From: Lepisosteus oculatus
Lineage: Eukaryota > Chordata > Actinopteri > Semionotiformes > Lepisosteidae
DNA length: 64,000 nt
Direction of reading: 5' to 3'
Assembly (NCBI RefSeq): GCF_040954835.1
Contig: NC_090711.1
Span: 7,695,501 to 7,759,500, forward strand
The position numbers and the translations under genes are program-made. Positions 13,801 through 25,800 of this stretch are shown in pieces. The number at the start of each line of letters is the position of its first letter. Position 1 is the first letter of the stretch. Below the pieces are notes generated by a model. It was not told the origin of the DNA and searched no databases. It saw only the letters and a list, made by a program, of their open reading frames with translations.

Positions 13801-16800
13801 AAAGAAAAACCTAAATTAAAAGCTCAGAAAAAAACACCTTCAAAAACGCCAGCCAAGGTAACTTTTTCGGTGCTTTGGTTCCTTTCATATGTTGGAAGAA
13901 AGTGTCGACCTTTTCATGTCTTTTTCAGGGTTCAAAAAAAGATAAATGACCAAAACACAAACACTGCCACCAGGTGTTGGCTTAAAGGGCAAATGAATGG
14001 TTGCTGTTGATAGAACTCAATTCTGAATGCCTGCTGTCCAGTTTTGGATGCAGTATTGCATTTCTGCTTTTCACATTTTAAAATAAATGTTATAGACTGT
14101 TAATTGCTGAAAGCATTTTAACAAATATGAAAGGACTAATTGTCAGATTTAGAACATTTTCTCCTGGAAGTGGAGCTCATTAACTTGCCTCATATTGAAT
14201 TCTATTCTAGCAGTCCCTCTTCAGTTTAAGGTTAGCTATTTTCATCAGTTTTTTTATATACCTCTATGCTGCTCATACATTTAAAAGAAATGCAGTCTTA
14301 CATTTGCTCCGATTGCAGCAGTGTTTTGAATTGTGAACTGCAACAGGTGAGTAGCATCTTTAGTATTGTCGTGACACAAAGTCTTAAGTCTGCTCTGTCT
14401 GAAGTTATTGCTTCAGAAAGATACATTGCTCTGTCAGACTGCAGTTAATTAATGTTTCCTTCTTATACAGCCTTTCTTTCAGTTGCTATTTCGTACTGCT
14501 GTTTAGAGTATTCTGTTAGAGTATTCTAATTTTTCCTTGATTTGTTCTGATCACATGGTACTAACATTTCTATATCCCCCTCTTTGCGTAGTTTAGAGCA
14601 CTTTGTAAATTGCCTTTGCCATCATGTAAATTATTTAACATAAAAACCCAATATGATCTTGAAGATCTGTAAGGCAATTTTAAACCCTAACCAAAATCAT
14701 TACCATGTGAGTAGATAAGATGTCTTTGATTGGACTGGTAATTTCATGTTGGATTTATTTGCATAATAAGAATTTCTAGCTAATATTTTCACAGTTCCTT
14801 AAAGGTATCAAATTGCATTTCAGGATCTATTTGTTCATTAATTGGGCTGTTTTCTTTCTCAGGCTCAGAAGAGACCTGTTCCAGAGCAAAAGAGCGAGAA
14901 GAAGACTTCGGAGGTGGCCGCTAAAACAGAGGAGGGTTCCTCCAACAGTGAGGGAGAACAAGCAGAACAAGAGCCTGTTGTACCATCCTGGTCCAGCGAT
15001 CATAATTACAATGCAGTAAAGCCAGAAAAGACTGCAGCCATTTCGTCAACTGTGTTTTACAAAGCGTGTATGTATCTCCAAGAGGTTTTCAGCACTAACA
15101 TCTTATTTCTTACATCCAGTCTTTTAGTTTTTAAAGTTTCAGAAGAGGAAGTACCACAGACTATTTTAACAGTCTCGTTTAGTATAATGTTTTAAAAACA
15201 TAACATGACCATTGTAGTGAAAAGATTTTACACAGAGGGACAGTTCAAGAATTGCCTCTCTCGACAGGTAAGCTACAAGAGATCTAAGTCCACCAAATTT
15301 TTTAATTTAACAATAATTGAAATATATTGTCTCATTATATAAAATGTTGCAACCATTTCCAGCTACTGGTAAGTATAGAATAGTTTGATTACCTGTGAAG
15401 TGTTAAAGGGGTAAGTATTGTGGTTGCTCAGGATCTAAATCTAATCTTGCTTTCTTTGCATACAGTGTTTCGGGACATTAAATAAAGGTGTCAGCTTTAT
15501 AACGCAGTTGAACTATTTTGGATAAATTCAGTATTTGCATATAATGAGCTTCAATCACATCCAAAGCCCCAAGTGTGCAAGTCTAGAGCCTCGTCCTAGA
15601 TCTATGTAATATACTGGACATTTTTGGTTTATTTGTTGATGACAGTCGCAGCAAGTGTGTTAATGCGTCCTAATCCTACCTAAAAAGTTATCTTTTTCAT
15701 AGCCTGCTTTCTCTTTTGATCTAAAGATCAGAACTTCATGTTGCAACTAAAAGTTGCTTATGTATGGGAAGATTTAATTATCTAAATCTGAGTAAATGAG
15801 CTGGGGCATCTAAATATGTAATAACTTAATGCTTCTTGTTCAACAACTTTAAGATGTACATTAAGAAAAACAATTGGCATTTGTTACAGGAGTGATACTA
15901 GATGTGCTCCTCTTATTGTCAGCACATGTCATTTAAAATCAAACCACCTGGTGCATTGGCAGGAAAGTCTGCAGAGTGCTTTTCTAAGAGGAGTCTTGAA
16001 ATGCAGCACCTTTTAGTTGTCCCGGGTTTAAACAGAGTTCCATCACATCTTAAAGTCAATACATTTTTGCTATCCATTATGACACTTTATTTCCTGCACT
16101 GTTGAAACTTCTGAAGACTTCGCCTTTTCGTACAGCAGGTAGGTGTCCGTTTTAATCCGAGTTTTTCACAAAGAGTATTACACCGTTTTAATGCTGACCT
16201 AATAATTTAGGTACCACACTATTTTAGGGAATATTTTCTCTTGGCCAACAGCTATGAACCAGTATGAACGTTTCTTTAATTATAGCACTTTCATCTTTAA
16301 CGTTTGCATGCTTTGGTGTATTTATAATTTAAACAGCCTATAAAATAAAAACAGATATCACAGATACCCATTTTAATGACTTCCTTAATTGCTTAAGTCA
16401 CCAAGACTCCATTCTCTAAGGGATGCTTCCTGTCAACGAGGTGATACTGAAAGACGAACCCCAGCAAAGCCCTGCAGCACACTGTTCCACTTCAGGACAT
16501 TGAGGGTAAAAGTCACATAAAATGTGGCTGGGAATTGATTCCCATCAGGTTAAAGATCTTTCATAAAGGGATGGATAAAACACAGGATTTCAGCTTGTCG
16601 GCAGCAGCAGGACCACTCTGGCGGAAGATTTGACCTCGTGCCCTCTGCGGAGGAATCCTGCTGGAGCATAAAGAAGCAATGAAGAGTACCTCAGAGGCCT
16701 GAAGAGATCCAAAGTCGACAGGATACGCTTGGAAAGCAGTTAGGCAGGCAGGCCTTTATACCCAATATACAATTTGTTTTGTACTTCATTTCATAAAATG

Positions 16801-19800
16801 AAACTATAAATGAAATACATATTCATACATTTGTACATCATAAGGTTGACTGAAATCACAGGCTGAAGATTATGATTATCTGGGCAATTGAGAGGATAGA
16901 CTAGTGCCATTAACCTAGTGTCGCCTATACAGCTTGGGAAATGCCTAGAGCTAAGTAGATTTTAACCCATTTCTTAAGTTTAGCGTGAAATATGTATGGG
17001 GGTAGTAATACAACCTTATTGCTCTAACTTGGATGATTCCAAGATTAGGGGAACAGCCACTGCATATTGAATTACAAGACTGATAAAGTGCATATTCCGA
17101 AAGCACAAAACCATTGTTAAAACCTCCCATTAAGATGAGCTCTTGATTTTGTTCCATATTGAAAGCTGAAATTCTGAGTGAATAGGTTTTCACAGGTGTC
17201 TACACCTGTTATAATGGAATCAGCATTACTATAATGTATAAATGTCTTGCGTAAACCTAAAATCCTCTTGGAGACAATATGATTGCAGCTCTTAAATATT
17301 ACAAAGTGTTAAAATAGTAAAGCGTAGGATTTATTAACTTTACAAAGTTTACTTCATCCCCAAATTTAGCCACAATTAACTGGCTAGTAGAGTTAAATAT
17401 CGGTGGAGGTATTTTGTTTGATTTTTGGTAAAAAAAAACAATCTGTTTTAGTACATACATTTGGTGCTAAAATGAATACTCGCATGGATTCAGAGACCAT
17501 ACCATCAGTGAAGATTTGAAAACAAAAAGCACATGGTGCCTCTAGTGGTGGAAGAAAACATCACATGTGCAGTGTATTTTGGAAAGCAGGCACCAGAAGA
17601 TTGTCATGTTACATTTCGAGGTTGTTTTCAAGACTTATGAAACCTATCATGTCAGTAAGTGTCCGGACCACCACAACATTCATTCCAAGACATATTTAGA
17701 AATAAGTCTCTTGACAGATTGTGTTCCGTCTCTCTTCCCAAATGGAACACTAAGGGCTAAACTGCCAGTGGTATTTAACTAATGCCTTTATAGTTGCCAG
17801 CAAGGTATAAACTAGCAGAGTTTTTAAAATGCCATCTTAAGTCAGCTAAGTTTGTTATTCAAATAGGTTTAATTAGTATTAAATTTTTGAGAAAAAGTTA
17901 CCTAGTTTTAGTTTATATTAAAGTACTTAAACCCTGTTCCCAAAGCTTTTAGAAAGCAAAAGGTTGTTGTACAGAGAAATGAAACCATGTCTCAAAACCA
18001 TACTTAAATCTTTAAAGACTTGCCTAAGAGCTAAATGAATTTACAAGCTTTGTATGGTTATTAAAGATCACACATTTTGGTAAATGCATAAGCTTATAAC
18101 TACTGAGCTAAGGAATAAATGCGTTTTAGAGCAGGTTAATTTTGCCTGTAGGATAGCTTTTAAAACAAAGCGTTTACTATAAGAGGTAGTATATTTGCAA
18201 ACCATTGAAGTATCTTGATGTTCCTTAGATTCTGTAGTATGTTTTTTTTTGAGGGAAGTGCAAAATCACTAACCAGCAGCTGTATATAACTTCCTGCATT
18301 AGGTGCGTCAGTGGGTAACAAACAGCAGAAGTAACAATATAATGCAATATTGGGAAGATGATTTTATGTACTTTTCAAGAAAAGTACTCTTTAAAAGAGT
18401 ACTGGGACTAGGCTGCTGGGTTTCTTTACTCAGGGTTAATTGTATAGTTTCCTACATTTTAATTGTTGCCAGAGATAATCATTAAACATAGTGTGGGTAG
18501 AATGTGCCATCACTAACTGCTTTGCCCGTCTCTTACTGGGATGCAAGTAAAGATGTCACTAATGGGTGAACTTGAGTTGGCAAGTGCAATCAAATTCACG
18601 TTATATCTTCCATTCTTTAGTAGTTTAGCCAATAGCCAAGAAGTGAGTTCATGGTTACGTAGCTCCTTATTTGGATGAATAAAAAAAGACTTAACAGGTT
18701 CTAAAGCCCTATGGACTTTCTGATGATACAACATTGTCAGACATCCTGTATCTCTTATGTATGAGAATACGGGTTGTGTTTAATGTAGTATGTAGAGGTT
18801 CTAGTGCATGTACCGAGGAGATGAATGGATGTGGTTATGTTGTCCTTTGTATGCAAGAGAAACCATTCATACACTTCCAACCTACACTTTGTATATTACC
18901 TTTGCACATCAGAATTAAGGGTTTTATTTCAGTCATATGGATTGAAATTGTAGGAAACTGGTATCCCCAGTATTGCCATTGGAGTGTACTGCCCAGTGCC
19001 TTCTGATTTTGTTGCTAAGGTGTCTGAACCGATCCCACACTGCAGTTCCTGCAGTCTTATTTGGCGATACTTTGGGGTCTAACATCAAGTTGCCTCTTTG
19101 CCCCTCCACCGTGGATTAAATAAAAGTTCGGCAGTGCATGGCTCTTTGATTCGCATGTGTGCGTATCCAGCTGTGCTGTGCGGCTGCTGCCTGCTTTCAG
19201 CTTGCCATTCCCACATGTCACGACAGTGACTCATCATCTCTTGCTTTTCTTCTGTCACCCTTGACTCCTGGCAGCCCTCTTTAACCGTCACTTGGTGGTT
19301 AGTCTTAAAATTCTTAAATTGTCATTGGGTTGTAAGTCTTCATAGGTTGAGATTATTTTAATTTCAGTATGAAACTGCTGTAGGATTCCTGTTCTTATTT
19401 GCACTCCGGTGAAGAAGTGTAAAATCTGAATACTTTCTACTGGATTAACAACAGGTCGTCTTGTCTAGGACTCATAAATTAAGAAATTCAATGTTTTCTT
19501 ACAAAGCATATACTTGCTTTTGAGCTAAGGATGCAAACAGAGTAGTTACACCTATGCAGGATCTGTTTGTGGTTCAAAGGCCTTTAAATACTGAAATTTT
19601 TGTCTACACAGGGGTATGCCCCATACAAGGTAGTCATCTTATTAGTGGTTAATATTGCTTGTTTTGTTTAATGAATGTTTTCACATTTTATAGTCAACTG
19701 GTTGAGTTTTGAAAGTTTCTTAAGTCCGAGCACAGTTCACAGCACTTGGGCTGAGTGTTTGTTCATGTGTTATGTGGTTGAATCATACATTTCTAGAAGT

Positions 19801-22800
19801 CATCTCATTCTTCTGAACAATTAAGGTCTTGCGGCTCTATATTGTGGCTTGTATTAGAACTTGAATAGTTACACAAATACTAATAAAATAAGTCTTCATT
19901 GTAAATATGCATTCTGTTAGGTGGCATCAGTGCGTTTAGTAGGTCAATAGGCATAAGTATACGTGTTAATTCCCATTATTTTTCATTTATAATCTACTAG
20001 TTTGCACTAATGGTAGTTTAGTTGAAGGCTCATTAAATTGGAGTACCAGCACTTGAATTTTGGTATTTAGGCAGAACTGCTGTCAGGAAAGGAAATTGGG
20101 AGTCAATGAAACGGGCAAGGTTTTTGACTAATGTTATCCAGTACACTTTCCTGCTGCTCACTGGCCACATAATGCAGACAGAGCCACATTAAGCTCTGGT
20201 TTCCACAAGAAGAGTTCCTCTGGGTCAACAGCAATGCTTCCAGTCAGCACAGGAGCACCTCTTTATTCCTGGACGTTCCCCTATTCTTCTAGGTATTGGG
20301 CAGGAGCAGCATTGCTTAGCTTCTTCATTCAGCTTTGAGATCTCCAAGATGGTATGGCTGCACTGCTGTGCATCGCTATTTGTTCAGTTCCTGTCGTCTG
20401 CTGCGATACCTCAAGAGTCCTAAAGAACTTAACGAAAATCAAATGCTTTCAAACAAGACCCTGCATTTGTGTTTAAGATTACTACTTTTTTAATCTACAT
20501 TTACAACAGTACACATCACACAGGTATGTGAAATGTCATGTGTTAGTGGTGAGGGTAAGTTACTTTTCCCTATCTTGGATGGTATTTTAAATATGATTTA
20601 TTTATTGGATTCAAGATCACATCTGGTTTTCATATTTTTGTCACCTTGAAGCTACACCTTGGAAGCTCTAAATGATGCGTTGTTTTCCACTGGAGATAGA
20701 CTGATGGCACCTTATATGTGGAGTTCATGTGTTCTTATTTGCCTGGGAGGATTTTCCCTGGGTGTTCTTCCTCTAGCAATCCAGAGACGTAGTCTAGGTT
20801 AATTGGCATTCCCAAATAGCACCTCTGATGTGAGGATGAATGCCTGTGTGTGCCCTGCGATGGACAGATGATATGGTCCTGCCTTGCTCCAGCTCATCAA
20901 TACACTCATAAGGATAATGCAGTGGCTGAAGATGGATGAAAGTATATTCTTGGGTTTCGTGGCCTATTCTAATACATTCGAGTTGTGTAGCCTATGGTCT
21001 CAAGCTTGACAAGGAAGCAATTCCAGTTTTTCTGATCATACAGAAGTGAGTAATGTGTTGTTCAATGATCATTGTGCCATTTCAGGGTTTTTAATGTAGT
21101 ACTGAATGTTGAGATTAGATGAACTGTGGTTTATTTCCTCGGTGAATGGGGAAATACAGTTTTAACTCGAGCTCCAATGATATCAAAAATAAATTAAGGT
21201 TTTAATTTGTGCCTTAATGTGAAAGCAGCCTAAATGTCAAATTAATAGTGTAATGGGATCCACATCAAAGTTGTTTTAAACACCAAGTCCACCCCCTTGG
21301 TCTTCCTTTAATATGATCTCCCATGCATCAATGTGTGAAATGAAAACTTCAGTTCACGATGAGCAAGGATTTATGCACCCACCTGACTGCACAAAACCGC
21401 CAGCTGATTTCTCAAAAACAAAGGGAGAGATAGTCGGCCTCGAGCCAGCGGCCTCGACCCATTTCTCGTGGATTTCATTTCCACTGGCTGAAGACGCCCT
21501 CGTTTGGTCTGAACAGATGGAAGGATCTGGCAGAAAGGAGTCTTTTCCAAAGTCTTAAAGAAATGAAGTGAACGGGGCGGTCTCACAGGGTTCACATTTT
21601 TAGGATTGGGGAGTTTAGGATTTTCCTGCATGGAATGTACTCTGGAATTAAACCTTGAATTAAAGGAATAAAAAATGAACCAGTCTGTTTCATTATTATA
21701 GAGATAATCTATCACACTATTTAGTAATACAGAAAGTCTGTACTAATGTATACCTTGTTTTCTTTGTGTAATGGATGCTGCTCATGGACACAATTGAGTT
21801 ATTTAAAATACAAGTGCTTTTCTAAAGGGAAGACTTATAATGTAAAATCAATTTCACTATTTTGCAGAAATGTTTTGAAATTAATTTGACAATTTTACTT
21901 TTTCTACAGACTTAAGGTGATACATGGTTGCTATACCTTGCTATAAAATGCATAATTTCAGATCCTCCTGATTGCTTACAGTTATAATATTGTAATTTCT
22001 TGTCTTTGTCCGTTGTTCAGGAAATGTCAGACTTCAGTCAAGTTTTGTTCACCTTGTAAAGGTTAAGTTATATAAAGCCGCTATCTTTCAGACTACAAAA
22101 AGGAAGATTCATTTAATCTCTACCCACAATCCATTAGAACATTGTTTAACATCAGGATTTTGGGTCTTCAAGTTCACTTTTGAATCTTATCGATTTAACT
22201 TTTGGAGAATTTGCCATTTGTGGAATGTGTGTGTGTGACCAGAATTGCTCATCATGTGCTGGGTGCAGCTGTAAGAACAACCTGCTATCATGCAGCTCTG
22301 TGCCCAGTTGGGGCTTACGGTTATGTTTATTTTATTCTTAACGCAGCTGCAAAAGAGAATGAGGATGATGAGAGCAAAAAGGAGTCCAGCGCCCCACGAA
22401 AACGATCTTCAAGTCCTCCTGCACCATCCAAAGGGAGCAAGAAGGCTCCCGCCTCTGGCGGAGTATCGGCCAAAGCAAAGAAGCCCCCTCCTTCCCCTGG
22501 GAGCGCCAGTGGGTCCTTGAAGAAACTCCCTAAGCCTTCCAAGAGCAACACAGCCTCCAAGAAGCCCAGCTCTGCTCCAGCTGCCCCGGCCCCTGGACAG
22601 ATGGCTTCTGCCGGCCCAGCCCCTGGGCAACCGGTGTCAAGGCATCATGTCACGGGGGCCCTGAGAGTTGCCAAGACCACCTTTACTATCCCGAAAAAAC
22701 AGCCCAATAAGGAGCAGCAGCAGCAGCAGAACCACCCTCCAATTCCACCTGCCTCGAATCCAGCTGCAGCAGCTAAGGCCCCTGCTGGGTACTCTGCACC

Positions 22801-25800
22801 CCCAGGGCCTCAGGTCCCCTCCAGACCTCCTCCTCCTCCTCCCAGCGCCCCACAGCCTCAACCGAATAACCAGATCAGGCAGAACATCCGTCGCTCTCTC
22901 ACCGAGATCCTCTACAAGAGGTGAGGCATCTGGCACTAAATACCTTATGGTAGACTTCCTCCATTTATAAGAGGTGACAAAACTGAATCTCAGCTTTTCT
23001 TTCTTAATTAATTTCTATCCACACATCTCAAAGTCATTGCCTGGTTATGTTCTTGTGTGAGTTATTAATTGGGTTTTGCTTTTTTTTTTTAAAACCTCCT
23101 TAATGGCTGGTGTCGGGTGAAGTTTTTAAAGTACCCCGGTTTGCAGAGAGACAGGCCTCATCCTTGAACCTTTTAACATTTTCAGGGTGAGCGATAGCGA
23201 TGACCTGGAGAAATCCGAGAGCGAAGTGGGCAAAATCGCTTTCAGCATCGAGAAGGAAATGTTCAGTCTGTTCCTGAACACAGACAACAAATACAAGAAT
23301 AAATACAGAACGATCATGTTTAACTTGAAGGATCCTAAAAACAAGGTTAGTGCTCGAACAAGCGTGAACTTACGTTAGCCATCTCGCAGCTAACTGTGAA
23401 TGTTGTTGTGAATAATGCTTCACTATGTGCAATGCAAATTAATTTAGTGATCTAGTTTTTTTGGATTTATGCATTTTTCTTAAATTCCAAGAAGTATCCT
23501 CTCTATAATATTTAGCTTTTTAATGATCATTTTTATTGTTTTAAGCATTCTCATCTTGTTTTGCTTGTGCTGCTTTTTTTCAGGGACTGTTTTATCGCGT
23601 TATTGGAGGTGAGCTCAGTCCCTTTAAACTGGTGAGGCTGAGCCCTGAGGAACTCCAGTCCAGAGAAATCTCGGAGTGGAAAGAGAAGGACCCGAGTGGG
23701 GTGAGTTCCTCACTCACTCAGCACCCTGTAACATTGCCGTTTTCAGCCTGGGTCAATCTCCACACAGCCTGCAAGCAGGCTTGAAAAGTTACTACTGCCC
23801 TGGGTGGGAAAACCACCTGTGCACAGAAACGTGTGTATTGAAGTAACCTTAAAAAATGGTGCGAATGGTTCAAAGACCATTCCTTGCAAATGCACAAAAT
23901 ACATGCGTTAGACACAGTGAGAATGATCAACCACCGTGTTGGTCTCATAGTGTGCTGGCACACTCATCTATTCCTTCCACTGCTGTTTTACATAGTGTAA
24001 AAACACTTTGTCTGATCCCAGAACAAATACCTCCACGTTTTGTGAATTAAATATAATCATGGTATATCTACTGGAGACTTACACCTTGGGGGGTCTCAGC
24101 CCAGGATTGGATCAAGGGTCTTTAGTAGTTTGGCCCTGGAATCAACTGGACAAAAGGGTTAAAAACAATGATAACAGTGGACAGTCAGCAGTCCTGTGTT
24201 TTTGTACAAAATTAGATCTTTTTAAGCAGGCTGGAAAAAAAGGAGGGGAAACCAACTTAGATATCTGTCTCGGACATTGTGTGACCAGTTGACGGGAGGT
24301 TGTATCCTTTAAGGGTGCAGGTGTGAATGCTGCGAGGACCGCGGTCCACAATGTACTGTTTCTGTCTGCAGGTCCTCGAGCCCAGCCAGAAGTCTCAGCG
24401 TGAGGCACAGAAGTTTGGCCTGAAACAGGAGAATGTGCCTGATGTGGACATGGAGGAGTCTCCTCCCATGTCTGACGGAGACGTATGTATTAATCCTACC
24501 TCCCAGTCGCCCCGCATGGCTTCCGCAGCAGTAAGTGGCTTCCTTGCTTGGGTTTCAGCGCATATCTACTCCCACTTTATCCATAGCTTCTTCACAATGT
24601 TTTACTGGCACACCTTACTTGCAGCCTTCCTCTCGCGAGCCTGACACACCTTTCCACCTGGTCACACTCTGCTGGGCTTGTTTGTAAACTCTCTTGTGTG
24701 CTTAAGCTGTTTTATGTTTTTTTTATTTTCATATATTTTGCTTTTTATCCAAGCAGTTTGAGGTATGGCAACTGCTTTTTGTAATCGGCTAATGAGTCTC
24801 AGTTATACATTATTTGTTATGAAATAATCATTTTGAATCCTTTATCTAACCTGGTACGTCAGTTGACAGTGACAACGTGAAAAGTACACTGCAGGGCATT
24901 TGTGTTGGGGAATTTGAAGAAAATTTGCTTTCAATGCTTGGGTGATGTCTGATTGTTGTAGCATTTACTATCAGTATATTGTTCCGTCAAAAAATCAATA
25001 CAGTGATGTGTCTGTACTGTGTAAAAAGCACAAACTTTAATACAGCACTACCATATTATACTGCAGCTCTTTACACTGTGCAATCAGGTATAATATGGTA
25101 TAATCACGTCTTTCATTCTCATATGCATTTTTTCTCAGGATGGCCTCAATAAATAGTAAAACTCAGGGAAGATGACACAAACAAAAACATCTTCTACTGT
25201 TAAAATAAACTAAGTTTCATGTCGAGTCAGACATGATGAAGCCTGTGTACTTATAACATATTTTATTTGAGATAGCAAAAACAAATTGTCGTTATTAAAA
25301 AGTAGGAACCAAGTAGGAAACATTAAATTTATTTAAAAGCATCTCTGTTATTTATAACATAATTGTGTTGTAAAAACACAATTTTAAATTATTGACTTAT
25401 GTAGGCTAAGCTTTATTCTGGTGGAATGGTGGTTGTCTCTGTTGTATTGAGTCTATTAATATGGGATGTCGGTTCAGGAACAAAAATGCCAAAACTTGTG
25501 AAGAGAAGCATAAATAGCACTCCCCCACTGATAGATGCCCAGCTTCTTCAGTTAAAGAGGAACCAGCACTATACCATCTAGAACTATATCAAACTGTAAT
25601 ACTAGTAGATGAGTGAAGTAATTACACTGAGTAAATTACACTAGCATGTGTACAACAACTCAATAGATTTAATCTTAATTACTCCACTGTTTTTTCGAGT
25701 GAAATTGGGACACTAGCACAGTGTTCTCTTGGCTTAAAAAAACCTTCAAGCAGTAAATATCAATGTATGGTCTTCACTAACAGCCGTCATTAAATGATAC

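Larger units (their letters stand above)
15068..22346 (+). other. 7.3-kb DIDO1 intron
   Basis: This is the largest intron inside the coding region. It holds a possible read-through terminal exon and polyadenylation signal at its start (stop at 15193, AATAAA at 15481), overlapping perfect inverted repeats at 18368-18403 and a degraded SINE at about 20740-20940. The blocks at about 16430-16740, 19010-19290 and 20120-20420 look richer in G and C than their surroundings and have no clear coding frame. I see no independent gene on either strand. Confidence 0.6.

Noticed and set aside
22327..22936. Overlapping frames on both strands of DIDO1 exon 6
   Set aside because: They are shadows of a GC-rich Pro/Ala/Lys linker; the + frame joins correctly at both ends to conserved DIDO1 exons.
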